64,000 bases of DNA from positions 1 to 64,000 of the forward strand of contig NZ_JACIFY010000023.1 of NCBI RefSeq assembly GCF_014197615.1, in the 5' to 3' direction. The position numbers and the translations under genes were made by a program. The notes beneath the pieces were generated by a model that saw only the letters and a program-made list of their open reading frames with translations, made no database searches and was not told the origin of the DNA. Shown one piece after another: positions 51,915 to 60,449 of this stretch. Source of the stretch: Rhizobium esperanzae. Lineage in GTDB: Bacteria > Pseudomonadota > Alphaproteobacteria > Rhizobiales > Rhizobiaceae. Numbering within the stretch: the stretch's first letter is position 1; every line of letters begins with the position of its first letter.

Positions 51915-52577
51915 ATGACGACAAAAAAACCTTTCGGCCTGCCGTCCGTAAAATTGATCGCAATCGCCGCCGTTGCAGGCGTGGTTGCCGGTGCGGCAGC
52001 GGTATACGTGAAGGAGACCGGGATTGGCAATGGCGGCGGTGAAACCGCCTCGACCAAATGTCCATTGGCGAAGGAACGGGCTGCCAATCTGACCCCGCTG
52101 ATGAAGGGGCAGGTGGCCGCCATGGTCGCTGCCAATGAGCCGCGCAAGCTGACCGGGGTGTCCTTCAATGGGCCGGACGGCAAGCCGCTGACGCTCGATC
52201 ATTTCGCCGGCAAGACCGTGCTTCTCAATCTCTGGGCAACATGGTGCGTTCCCTGCCGCGAGGAGATGCCGGCGCTGAACGCGCTCGAGAAGCAGATGGG
52301 CAGCGACAAGTTCCAGGTCGTGCCGGTCAATATCGATAGCGGCGACGACGAGAAGCCGAAGACCTTCCTCGCTGAAACCGGTGTCGATGCGCTGCAGCTT
52401 TACCGCGATAATACGATCGCGGTCTTCAACAGCCTGAAAAAGGAAGGCCTCGCCTTCGGTCTTCCGGTGACGCTGCTGCTCGACGACAAGGGTTGCCTGA
52501 TCTCCGCCATGAACGGCCCCGCCGCCTGGGATAGCGACGATGCAAAGGCGCTGATCAAGGGTGCTATCGGGTCGTAA
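51915..52577 (+). CDS. tlpA: TlpA-type periplasmic thioredoxin
   Basis: The 220-residue protein has an N-terminal membrane anchor and a periplasmic thioredoxin fold with WCVPC (C111, C114). A further pair, C49 (TKCPLAKER) and C194 (DKGCLIS), matches the structural disulfide known in Bradyrhizobium TlpA. That protein reduces copper chaperones for cytochrome aa3 assembly. GGAG precedes the ATG at 51915. Confidence 0.9.
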   Translation: MTTKKPFGLPSVKLIAIAAVAGVVAGAAAVYVKETGIGNGGGETASTKCPLAKERAANLTPLMKGQVAAMVAANEPRKLTGVSFNGPDGKPLTLDHFAGKTVLLNLWATWCVPCREEMPALNALEKQMGSDKFQVVPVNIDSGDDEKPKTFLAETGVDALQLYRDNTIAVFNSLKKEGLAFGLPVTLLLDDKGCLISAMNGPAAWDSDDAKALIKGAIGS

Positions 52578-52586
52578 GGAGACCGG

Positions 52587-52679
52587 TCAGGAGTCACCGT
52601 CTCCTTTGATGAGGAACACCCCCGCGAGCCCGATCAGGACGCAGCATTGCAGCAGGAACATCGGTGTTTCGGTCGACAT
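52587..52679 (-). CDS. 30-residue membrane peptide, unknown
   Basis: This very short ORF starts MSTETPMFLLQCC, has one hydrophobic helix (MFLLQCCVLIGLAGVFLI), and ends KGDGDS. The strong ribosome site GGAGGG lies 6 bases upstream of the ATG. Two adjacent cysteines are notable. Its coding status rests on the ribosome site and composition. Confidence 0.55.
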   Translation of the reverse strand: MSTETPMFLLQCCVLIGLAGVFLIKGDGDS

Positions 52680-52759
52680 GGCATTCCCTCCCATTCACGG
52701 CAAGGAAAGCATGTCGCGAGCGTCCGGTCCATTCGCCCTTTCTGATGATGTCTGCTTAA

Positions 52760-52803
52760 ATCATGTCGCGCAAAAGTGGGCTGCGGTTTTGCGATCACGA
52801 CAT
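52760..52803 (+). repeat. Rhizobial intergenic dyad repeat, copy 4
   Basis: ATCATGTCGCGCAAAAG and its partner TTTTGCGATCACGACAT flank TGGGCTGCGG. The family layout is kept with changed arms. It ends 18 bases from the stop of the hydroxyacyl-CoA dehydrogenase gene and may be part of its transcript end. Confidence 0.65.
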
Positions 52804-52820
52804 TCGGAAAACCAAAGGCT

Positions 52821-53702
52821 TTAGCGCGTCGGCACCGGCACTTCGCCGCGATAGTCGTAGAAGCCGCGACCGGATTTGCGGCCGAGCCAGCCGGCTTCGA
52901 CATATTTCACCAGCAGCGGGCAGGGGCGATATTTCGAGTCCGCCAGACCGTCGTGCAGAACCTGCATGATCGACAGGCAGGTGTCGAGGCCGATGAAATC
53001 GGCAAGCTGCAGCGGCCCCATCGGATGGTTGGCGCCGAGCTTCATCGCGGTGTCGATGGCATCGACCGTGCCGACGCCTTCATAGAGCGTGTAGATCGCC
53101 TCGTTGATCATCGGCAGCAGGATGCGGTTGACGATGAAGGCGGGGAAATCCTCGGCGACGGTGATGGTCTTTTCCAGCGTGCCGACGAATTCCTTGGCGG
53201 CGGAGAAGGTCTTCTCATCGGTCGCGATGCCGCGGACCAATTCGACCAGCTTCATGACCGGCACCGGGTTCATGAAATGTATGCCCATGAAGCGTTCGGG
53301 GCGGTCGGTGGCGGCAGCAAGCCGGGTGATGGAAAGGGAAGAGGTGTTGGTGGCAAGCAGCGCTTCCGGCTTCAGGACCGGACAGACCTGGGTGTAGATC
53401 TTGCGCTTGACGGTTTCATCTTCGGTGGCGGCCTCGATGACGAGATCGGACGGGGCGAGATCATTGACATCGGACGAGCCCGAGATGAGCGACAAGGTCG
53501 ACTTGCGTTCCTCTTCGGTCATCTTGCCGTTCGTCACCAGCCGGGCGAGATTGCCGTTGATGGTGGCAAGGCCGGATTCGATGCGGTCCTGCGAGAGATC
53601 GTAGATGTGAACCCTGTAACCTGCGGCGGCCGAAACATGCGCGATGCCGCAGCCCATCTGGCCGGCACCGATAATACCAATATTCTTCAACACCGCATTC
53701 AT
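52821..53702 (-). CDS. 3-hydroxybutyryl-CoA dehydrogenase
   Basis: The 293-residue NAD(P)-dependent enzyme oxidises or forms 3-hydroxyacyl-CoA. The Rossmann motif is GAGQMG (12-17). ATNTSSLSIT, the catalytic histidine in GIHFMNPVPVM and HPMGPLQLADFIG are family segments. It acts with ETF in acyl-CoA turnover, and lies 147 bases downstream of etfA on the same strand. The ATG at 53702 fits the Rossmann start. Confidence 0.92.
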   Translation of the reverse strand: MNAVLKNIGIIGAGQMGCGIAHVSAAAGYRVHIYDLSQDRIESGLATINGNLARLVTNGKMTEEERKSTLSLISGSSDVNDLAPSDLVIEAATEDETVKRKIYTQVCPVLKPEALLATNTSSLSITRLAAATDRPERFMGIHFMNPVPVMKLVELVRGIATDEKTFSAAKEFVGTLEKTITVAEDFPAFIVNRILLPMINEAIYTLYEGVGTVDAIDTAMKLGANHPMGPLQLADFIGLDTCLSIMQVLHDGLADSKYRPCPLLVKYVEAGWLGRKSGRGFYDYRGEVPVPTR

Positions 53703-53849
53703 CTCCAAACCCCCACACGGCATCCGCCCCCGCGCTGCCGCATTTTTTAGCAATACTGCCGGGCAAATGATCGCCCGGCAGCAGTAGTAGCGCCATAAAA
53801 GATAATTTTCCAGTCATTCGCAAGTGCGAAAGAAAAGCATTTGGCGCGC

Positions 53850-54779
53850 TTAGAGCGCCTTCTGCAATTCCGGCAGGGCTTCGAAGAGATCGGCGACCAG
53901 GCCATAGTCGGCGACCTGGAAAATCGGCGCCTCCTCGTCCTTGTTGATGGCGACGATTACCTTCGAATCCTTCATGCCGGCCAGATGCTGGATGGCGCCT
54001 GAGATGCCGGCGGCGATATAAAGCTGCGGCGCCACCACCTTGCCGGTCTGGCCGACCTGCCAGTCGTTCGGCGCATAACCGGCATCGACGGCCGCGCGGG
54101 AGGCGCCGACGGCAGCACCGAGCTTGTCGGCAAGCGGCAGGATGACTTCGCGGAACTTCTCCGCCGAGCCCAGCGCCCGGCCGCCCGAGAGGATGATCTT
54201 GGCAGAGGTCAGTTCCGGACGGTCGGAAGCCGACAGCGCATCCTTGACGAACGTCGACAGGCCCGGATCGGAAGCGGCAGTGATCGCCTCGACGGAGGCA
54301 GAGCCGCCTTCAGATGCCGAGGCAAACGAGGCGGTGCGCACGGTGATGACCTTCTTGGCATCGCTTGCCTGCACCGTCTGGATGGCATTGCCGGCATAGA
54401 TCGGCCGCTTGAAGGTATCGGCTGAGACGACTTCGATGATCTCGGAGACCTGGGCGACGTCGAGCAGGGCTGCGACGCGCGGCAGCACGTTCTTGCCGAC
54501 CGAGGTGGCGGCCGAGATGATCGTGTCGTAACCGGCAGCAAGCGAGACGATCAGCTCGGCCAGCGGCTCGGCCAGATTGTTGGCGAGTGCGTCGCTTTCG
54601 GCCAAGAGCACCTTGGAGACGCCGGCGAGTTTGGCGGCCGCATCGGCCGCAGCCTTGGCGCCCTTGCCGGCAACCAGCACATGAACTTCGGAGCCGATCT
54701 GGCTTGCTGCGGTCAGCGCCTTGGCGGTCTGGTCGGAAAGGCTCGAATTGTCGTGATCGGCCAGAAGAAGAATGGTCAT
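53850..54779 (-). CDS. etfA: Electron transfer flavoprotein subunit alpha
   Basis: The 309-residue subunit holds most of the FAD site (SGGRALGSAEKF, VGASRAAVDAGYAPNDWQVGQTG). It takes electrons from acyl-CoA dehydrogenases and passes them to ETF-quinone oxidoreductase. It follows etfB with a 21-base gap. Confidence 0.96.
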   Translation of the reverse strand: MTILLLADHDNSSLSDQTAKALTAASQIGSEVHVLVAGKGAKAAADAAAKLAGVSKVLLAESDALANNLAEPLAELIVSLAAGYDTIISAATSVGKNVLPRVAALLDVAQVSEIIEVVSADTFKRPIYAGNAIQTVQASDAKKVITVRTASFASASEGGSASVEAITAASDPGLSTFVKDALSASDRPELTSAKIILSGGRALGSAEKFREVILPLADKLGAAVGASRAAVDAGYAPNDWQVGQTGKVVAPQLYIAAGISGAIQHLAGMKDSKVIVAINKDEEAPIFQVADYGLVADLFEALPELQKAL

Positions 54780-54800
54780 GGTGATAATTCCTTTCGAACC

Positions 54801-55550
54801 TTAGAGCACGCCGGCTTCGTTCTTCAGCTTGTCGACGAGTTCGGCGACCGACTTGACCCTGACGCCGGCCTTGCGGCCACTCGGCTCCTCGGTCTTCAGC
54901 ACCTTCAGCCGCGGTGTGGTATCGACGCCGAAATCGGCCGGGCTCTTCTTGTCGAGCGGCTTCTTCTTCGCCTTCATGATGTTCGGCAGCGAGGCATAAC
55001 GCGGTTCGTTCAATCTGAGATCCGAGGTGATTACCGCCGGCAGCTTGATTTCGATGGTCTGCAGACCGCCATCGACTTCGCGGGTCACAGTTGCTTTGCC
55101 GTCACCGATTTCGATCTTCGAAGCGAAGGTCGCCTGGGCCGAACCCAGGAGGGCCGCCAGCATCTGGCCGGTCTGGTTCGAATCGTCGTCGATCGCCTGC
55201 TTGCCGACGATGACAAGGCCAGGCTGTTCGGCATCGGCCACGCCCTTGAGGATCTTGGCAACGGCGAGCGGCTCGACCTGATCCTCGGTTTCGACCAGGA
55301 TCGCCCGGTCGGCGCCCATGGCAAGTGCGGTCCTCAGCGTCTCCTCGGCCTTGGCAGGGCCGATCGACACCACCACGACTTCCTCGGCCTTGCCGGCCTC
55401 CTTCAGCCGTAGCGCTTCTTCCACCGAGATCTCGTCGAACGGGTTCATCGACATCTTCACATTGGCTAGCTCGACACCCGTGCCGTCCGGACGAACCCGG
55501 ATTTTCACGTTGTAGTCGACAACCCGTTTGACTGGGACGAGAATCTTCAT
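54801..55550 (-). CDS. etfB: Electron transfer flavoprotein subunit beta
   Basis: The 249-residue subunit starts MKILVPVKRVVDYNVKIRV and binds AMP. VRLNEPRYASLPNIMKAKKK-like segment RLNEPRYASLPNIMKAKKKP is the recognition loop for dehydrogenases. First gene of the etfBA unit, with a strong promoter and a LiuR-like palindrome upstream. Confidence 0.96.
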   Translation of the reverse strand: MKILVPVKRVVDYNVKIRVRPDGTGVELANVKMSMNPFDEISVEEALRLKEAGKAEEVVVVSIGPAKAEETLRTALAMGADRAILVETEDQVEPLAVAKILKGVADAEQPGLVIVGKQAIDDDSNQTGQMLAALLGSAQATFASKIEIGDGKATVTREVDGGLQTIEIKLPAVITSDLRLNEPRYASLPNIMKAKKKPLDKKSPADFGVDTTPRLKVLKTEEPSGRKAGVRVKSVAELVDKLKNEAGVL

Positions 55551-55699
55551 GGGGTCCTTCCTTCAGGGAAAACTGGCTTCAGAGGCTTTTCTAGAAAATG
55601 CGCGCTCAGGCGCTGCTCCGATTGTCGAATGGCGACATGGATACGCGTTTTTCCTCCAATTTCAACGCTTGCATGACGCAGGCAGGCGATTTGACCCGC

Positions 55700-55727
55700 A
55701 ATATATTAACGTTTACGTTCACGTCAA
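55700..55727 (-). promoter_or_regulatory. etfB promoter with overlapping LiuR-like operator
   Basis: On the minus strand TTGACG (55727-55722) and TATATT (55705-55700) are 16 bases apart, a good sigma-70 promoter. TTGACGTGAACGTAAA (55727-55712) is a near-palindrome with halves TTGACGT/ACGTAAA. It resembles the MerR-type LiuR consensus that controls branched-chain acyl-CoA catabolism. It covers the -35 and the spacer. Confidence 0.5.
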
Positions 55728-55732
55728 TGTCG

Positions 55733-56521
55733 CTATGAGCGCCGGCCCCAGGGAAAGCGCTGCGCTATCCGTCCGCCGGTTCCGGCGGCGATGGTCGGAA
55801 CGGCGCCGGGACTGTTTCTCACGGCCCGCGGTGTGACGATCTCCCGGTCGAAGAGCGGCACGCCGGGCCGGCGCAAGACGAGGATTAAAAGAGCCCCGGC
55901 AATGATGCCGCCGACATGCGCGCCCCAGGAAACGTCGCTTTCGGGTGTGATCGCCAGCATGAAGAACTGCTGCCCGATCCACAGAAGCAGCGGTACGAAA
56001 GCCGGCAGGGGCAGCGGCACACGGAAGAACACCAGCACCCAAACCCTGACGCGCGGATGCAGCATGACATAGGCGGCAACCACGCCGGAGACCGCTCCCG
56101 ATGCGCCGACCAGCGGCGCTTGCGACGTCATGCCGAGCAGGCCGTGGCAGAGCGCGCCGGCGGCTGCGCAGGCGAGATAGAACATCAGGAAGCGCAGATG
56201 CCCCATCGCATCCTCGACATTGTCGCCGAAGACCCAGAGGAAGATCATGTTGCCGGCGAGATGCCAGAAGCCGGCGTGAACGAAGGCATAGGTGAGATAA
56301 GTCAGCGGTTCCGGCACGATTTCGAGCCCCGGCGCCAGCACCGCATCGCCGAAGACGATGGCCGGGATGTAACCGAGCCCGACTGTTGTCGCCTGGGCTG
56401 CCTGCTCGCTCTCCAGGCTGGTGAATAGCCAGATTGCGACATTCAGCGCGATCAGCGAGAGCGTCACCCACTGAACCTTGATATGTTTCAGCGTATTGGC
56501 GTCGTGAAGTGGTATGAACAT
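55733..56521 (-). CDS. Rhomboid-family intramembrane serine protease
   Basis: The 262-residue protein has six or seven membrane helices. The catalytic serine is S141 in GASGAVSG and the histidine H202 in GAHVGGIIAG; HxxxN (H87, N91) is also present. Substrates unknown. The C-terminal 40 residues are polar and proline/arginine-rich. Its stop is only 6 bases from the etfB operator. Confidence 0.9.
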   Translation of the reverse strand: MFIPLHDANTLKHIKVQWVTLSLIALNVAIWLFTSLESEQAAQATTVGLGYIPAIVFGDAVLAPGLEIVPEPLTYLTYAFVHAGFWHLAGNMIFLWVFGDNVEDAMGHLRFLMFYLACAAAGALCHGLLGMTSQAPLVGASGAVSGVVAAYVMLHPRVRVWVLVFFRVPLPLPAFVPLLLWIGQQFFMLAITPESDVSWGAHVGGIIAGALLILVLRRPGVPLFDREIVTPRAVRNSPGAVPTIAAGTGGRIAQRFPWGRRS

Positions 56522-56554
56522 AAAGGCCCCCCGGCGATCGTCGTCGCGGCGAAC

Positions 56555-57133
56555 CTATCTGTTTTTTCCGGGAACCCAAAGCACATCTGCTTGGCCCCGG
56601 TCATTTGCATGGCGCGCCGCGACGAAGAGGAAATCCGAGAGCCGGTTGACGTATTTCCTGGCCGGCTCGCTGACGATTTCGCCATCTGTGCGGGCAAGCG
56701 CCACCATCAGACGTTCGGCGCGCCGGGCAATCGTGCGGGCAAGATGCAGATGTGCGGCAGCGGGGCTGCCGCCCGGGAGGATGAAGGATTTCAGCGGATC
56801 GAGACCGGCGTTCAACTGATCGATATCGCGCTCGACGCGGTCGACCTGGGTCTCGACGATCCGCAGCGGTTCATAGGCCGGCGTCTCGCCGGTATCCGGT
56901 GTGGCGAGATCGGCGCCGAGATCGAAAAGGTCGTTCTGGATCGACATCAGCATGGCGTCGAGTTCGGGCAAGGCTGATGTGTGCAGCCGCGCCAGGCCGA
57001 TCGCGGAATTGGCCTCGTCGATCGTGCCATAGGCTTCGACGCGCAGATCGTCCTTTGTCCGGCGCGGGCCGGACACCAACCCGGTCGTGCCGTCATCGCC
57101 GGTTTTGGTGTAGATTTTGTTGAGTTTCACCAT
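56555..57133 (-). CDS. Cob(I)alamin adenosyltransferase, PduO type
   Basis: The 192-residue enzyme transfers the adenosyl group of ATP to cob(I)alamin, giving coenzyme B12. The N-terminal ATP motif YTKTGDDGTTGL and the late HLARTIARRAERLMV with its catalytic arginines are present. It links with cobST elsewhere in the window. Confidence 0.94.
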   Translation of the reverse strand: MVKLNKIYTKTGDDGTTGLVSGPRRTKDDLRVEAYGTIDEANSAIGLARLHTSALPELDAMLMSIQNDLFDLGADLATPDTGETPAYEPLRIVETQVDRVERDIDQLNAGLDPLKSFILPGGSPAAAHLHLARTIARRAERLMVALARTDGEIVSEPARKYVNRLSDFLFVAARHANDRGQADVLWVPGKNR

Positions 57134-57505
57134 GTTGCACCGCCTGTTGAGGGGAGGGCGTTTGCATCACACGGTTTCCCCTCATCAAGTCGGTTCAGCC
57201 CGGGGTTTGCTGCGCTCGCGGATGGTGCCGCTGACACTGTCTGCGCGATGAGTGGCTCCTTCGACCCGCCCCAACCTCCGTCATGCTCGGGCTTGACCCG
57301 AGCATCCGCACCGCATCCACCCGCAGCGGGCATGGATCCTCGGGTCAAGCCCGAGGATGACGGAGAGCGGGGTTGGCCGTCTTGCCAAGCTCTCTCCGGT
57401 ATACTGACGCACACCGCGTCGAGATGGTTCCTCAAGCCGGCGCTCACCTCTCCGCCATCATTCCTGTCTGCGCCCATCATCGAAATCCCCACTCCATTGG
57501 TCATC
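57134..57505. other. Intergenic region with a paired hairpin repeat
   Basis: No gene is supported in these 372 bases. They hold the repeat at 57279-57363 and should contain the promoter of the adenosyltransferase gene. Confidence 0.5.
57279..57363. repeat. Alphaproteobacterial paired hairpin repeat
   Basis: CCGTCATGCTCGGGCTTGAC (from 57279) and GTCAAGCCCGAGGATGACGG (to 57363) are near-complementary over 20 bases and separated by about 45. Each half is itself a hairpin (GCTCGGG/CCCGAGC and CCTCGGG/CCCGAGG). The form GGGTCAAGCCCGAGGATGACG is widespread between alphaproteobacterial genes. Confidence 0.7.
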
Positions 57506-57709
57506 TCAGGTCGGCCGGCCGCCGCCGGTCAGCCAGAGCGTCACCATGATCAGGATGACGGCGATGGCCTGCAGCAGGACGCGAAGCTGCATCAGCTTGT
57601 TGGAACGGTTGGCGTCGCCGCCCTTCATCATGTTGAAGAGGCCGCGGATCAGGACGAGGGCGACGGCGCCCATGACGATGATCGCAAGGATATAGGTGAC
57701 CGTGGACAT
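57506..57709 (-). CDS. Twin-transmembrane HIG1-domain small protein
   Basis: The 67-residue protein has two membrane helices (YILAIIVMGAVALVLIRGLF and LLQAIAVILIMVTLWLTG) joined by a basic loop with KGGDANRSNKLMQLR, the HIG1-like pattern. Related proteins associate with respiratory complexes. It lies just downstream of the SDR gene, 14 bases away, and may share its transcript. Confidence 0.85.
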   Translation of the reverse strand: MSTVTYILAIIVMGAVALVLIRGLFNMMKGGDANRSNKLMQLRVLLQAIAVILIMVTLWLTGGGRPT

Positions 57710-57723
57710 GGCATTCAGCTTTC

Positions 57724-58557
57724 TCAGTCCGTCCAGCGCATCAGGCGGTAGAAGAGGTCTGCCGGAAGCAGCCGCTTCAGGACCATGCCCTGTTTAGCCG
57801 GCGTCGTTACAGGATAATGTGGTTTTGGATTTTTAGAGTTCAATGCGTGTTTCAAGACGGAATAGACCGCCTCCGGGCCAAGCTTGTGGCGGTTGACCGG
57901 CCCCGATCCGTCGAGCCTTGCCAGTTGCCTGACATAGTCGGCGGCGTGCGGTGAATTGTCGACATCGATATGCTCCCTGATCTTGGCGAGCGCATTGGCG
58001 GTGAAACGCGTGGCGATCGGCCCCGGCTCGATCAGGCTCACATGGATGCCGCTGCCCTGCAGCTCCATGCGCAGAGTGATGCTGAGGCCTTCGAGCGCGA
58101 ATTTGGAAGCGGTATAGGCGCCGCGGTAGCGATAGGGCACGACGCCGAGGATCGACGAGCATTGCACGATCCGTCCCTGTCCGCGTTTGCGCATCGCCGG
58201 AATCACCTGCCGCGTCAGTTCGTGCCAGCCGAAGAAATTCGCCTCGAACTGGGCGCGCAGCGCCGATGTCGAAAGATCCTCGACGGCGCCCGGCTGGCCG
58301 TAGGCGCCGTTGTTGAAGAGCGCGTCGATGCGGCCGCCGCTGCGTTTCATGACGCTGTCGACCAGTTCGGAAATCGTCTCGGTCCTGGCATAGTCCATCA
58401 GGAAGGCTTCGATGCCGTCAGCTTCCAGGCTCGCCAGATCCTCGGTTTTGCGCACCGTCGCGAAGACGCGCCAGCCATCGGCTTTCAGTGCCCGGGCGCA
58501 ATGAGCGCCGATCCCGGACGAGCATCCGGTGACGACGATGGTGCGCTCTCCCGCCAT
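57724..58557 (-). CDS. Short-chain dehydrogenase/reductase
   Basis: The 277-residue NAD(P)-dependent oxidoreductase has the classical SDR set: TGCSSGIGAHCA, the NNGAYG motif, serine in QCSSILG and the YTASKFA catalytic tetrad. It has a C-terminal extension. Substrate unknown. AGGAATC precedes the ATG at 58557. Divergent from the BrkB gene. Confidence 0.9.
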   Translation of the reverse strand: MAGERTIVVTGCSSGIGAHCARALKADGWRVFATVRKTEDLASLEADGIEAFLMDYARTETISELVDSVMKRSGGRIDALFNNGAYGQPGAVEDLSTSALRAQFEANFFGWHELTRQVIPAMRKRGQGRIVQCSSILGVVPYRYRGAYTASKFALEGLSITLRMELQGSGIHVSLIEPGPIATRFTANALAKIREHIDVDNSPHAADYVRQLARLDGSGPVNRHKLGPEAVYSVLKHALNSKNPKPHYPVTTPAKQGMVLKRLLPADLFYRLMRWTD

Positions 58558-58633
58558 GGAATGATTCCTGTACAAACTGGGACTCGTTTCCCATATTCGG
58601 CCAGAGGATACAATCTGGAAAGCCGGAGACGGA

Positions 58634-59557
58634 ATGCCGAAGGTGCTGCGCACGATCTACGACGTGGTCTACGACGCGATCTGTCATATGATCGAGGATG
58701 ACGGTTTCGCCATGGCGAGCCACGTGGCGCTGTCGAGCCTGCTTGCAGTTTTCCCCTTCCTGATCTTCGGCACGGCACTCGCCAGCTTTCTCGGCGCCGA
58801 TCAATTCTCCTCGACCGCCATCCACCTGATCTTCGACACCTGGCCGGAGGCGATCGCCAAGCCGCTCGCCGACCAGGTGCTGCAGGTGCTGACCATTCAG
58901 CGCGGCGGGCTGCTGACGATCTCGGTGCTGGCGGCCGCCTATTTCGCCTCGAACGGCGTCGAGGCGCTGCGCATCTCGCTCAATCGCGCCTACCGGGTGC
59001 AGGAGACGCGGCCGTGGTATTTCACCCGCCTCGCCAGCCTCGGCTACGTGCTGATCGCGGTCATCATCTTTGCGGCGATCAGCATCCTGCTGGTGGCCGT
59101 GCCGCTGGCGCTCGATTATGCCAGGAAGTGGCTTCCGCTGTTTGCCGATACGCTCGACGTCGTCTTCAGCTGGCGCATCTACGGCACGCTGGTCGTTCTG
59201 ACCGTCGGGCTGCTGGTCGTGCATCTGTGGCTGCCGGCCGGCAAGCGGCGGGTCTTCGATGTCATTCCGGGCGTGCTGCTGACGCTGCTTCTCTGGCTGG
59301 CCGGGGCGCTGATCTTTGCCTATTATCTGGCGACCTTCGCCAATTATACCGCCACCTATGCCGGTCTCGCCTCCGTCATGATCGTGCTGATCTTCCTCTA
59401 CATGGTCGGCGTCATCTTCATCATCGGCGCGGAGATCAATGCGGCGCTGATCAAATTCCGCGTCTTCAGGATGTTCTCCCACACGCTGTCGATCGTCGGC
59501 AGGCAGCGTGTCGAACGGCGGTCAAAGCCCGACAAGACGGCGAATATCGGCCCCTGA
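58634..59557 (+). CDS. YihY/BrkB-family membrane protein
   Basis: The 307-residue inner-membrane protein has six helices and the family segments MASHVALSSLLAVFPFLIFG and YATFANYTATYAGLASVM-like ATFANYTATYAGLASVM. Formerly called ribonuclease BN; probably a transporter or envelope protein. It converges with gluQ and overlaps it by 36 bases at the 3' ends. Confidence 0.88.
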   Translation: MPKVLRTIYDVVYDAICHMIEDDGFAMASHVALSSLLAVFPFLIFGTALASFLGADQFSSTAIHLIFDTWPEAIAKPLADQVLQVLTIQRGGLLTISVLAAAYFASNGVEALRISLNRAYRVQETRPWYFTRLASLGYVLIAVIIFAAISILLVAVPLALDYARKWLPLFADTLDVVFSWRIYGTLVVLTVGLLVVHLWLPAGKRRVFDVIPGVLLTLLLWLAGALIFAYYLATFANYTATYAGLASVMIVLIFLYMVGVIFIIGAEINAALIKFRVFRMFSHTLSIVGRQRVERRSKPDKTANIGP

Positions 59558-60403
59558 CAGGCCGCGGGCGCGCAGTTCCCCAAGCCCGCTGTCGCCTTCG
59601 CTCTTCGAAAGCTTGCGGCCGCTCGCATCGAGAATGAGACGGTGATGGTGATAGAGGGGCTGCGGCAGGTCGAGCAGCACCTGCAGCAGCCGGTGCACCG
59701 ATGTCGCCGGGAAGAGATCGAAGCCGCGCACGACATGGCTGACACCCTGCAGCGCATCGTCGACGACCACCGACAGATGATAGCTCGACGGGGCGTCCGA
59801 GCGCGACAGGATGACATCGCCCCAGACTTCGGGCTCGGCGGCGATCTCGCCCGATCTGCCGTCGCCGGTTTCCGTCCAGAACAGCAGTTCACCGATCAGG
59901 TCCAGCGCCTTGCGCATATCGAGCCGCCAGGCATGTTTCTTCCCCGAGGCCAGCATCTCCCGCCATTCCTCTTCCGGGCGCTCGCGATCGTTGGCGGGAT
60001 AATGCGGCGTGCCGTCGGGATCGCGCGGCCAGGAGGCACCGGCCGCCTCATAGGCGGCGACGCGCGCCTTCACCTCGCCGCGGGTCAGGAAGGCCGGATA
60101 GACCAGGCCGCGCTCGATCAGCGCATGCAGCGCCGCCTGATATTCGGGAAAATGTTCCGACTGGCGCCGTACCGGACTTTCCCAATCAATCCCCAGCCAG
60201 TCGAGATCCCTGAGGATGCCGGCTTCGAATTCGGGTGTGCAGCGCGTCTGGTCGATATCCTCGATGCGCAGCAGCAGGCGGCCATGCGCGGCTTCCGCCA
60301 TGTCATGGTTCAGGAGGGCCGAGAGGGCATGGCCGAGATGCAACTGTCCGTTCGGGCTCGGCGCAAAACGAAATACAGGTTTTTGACGCTCACTCGTGAT
60401 CAT
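59522..60403 (-). CDS. gluQ: Glutamyl-Q tRNA(Asp) synthetase
   Basis: This shortened glutamyl-tRNA synthetase charges glutamate onto the queuosine at position 34 of tRNA-Asp. The 293-residue protein has the HIGH-like motif LHLGHA (21-26) and KLSKS in place of KMSKS, and no anticodon domain. The cysteine zinc site of E. coli GluQRS is missing; the only cysteine seen is in QTRCTPE. Its start is 47 bases from the divergent alkA start. Confidence 0.92.
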   Translation of the reverse strand: MITSERQKPVFRFAPSPNGQLHLGHALSALLNHDMAEAAHGRLLLRIEDIDQTRCTPEFEAGILRDLDWLGIDWESPVRRQSEHFPEYQAALHALIERGLVYPAFLTRGEVKARVAAYEAAGASWPRDPDGTPHYPANDRERPEEEWREMLASGKKHAWRLDMRKALDLIGELLFWTETGDGRSGEIAAEPEVWGDVILSRSDAPSSYHLSVVVDDALQGVSHVVRGFDLFPATSVHRLLQVLLDLPQPLYHHHRLILDASGRKLSKSEGDSGLGELRARGLSGADIRRLVGL

Positions 60404-60449
60404 GCTTTCTTCTGCCACGGATTTGAGTTTCGAACCACTGGGAGGCAAT

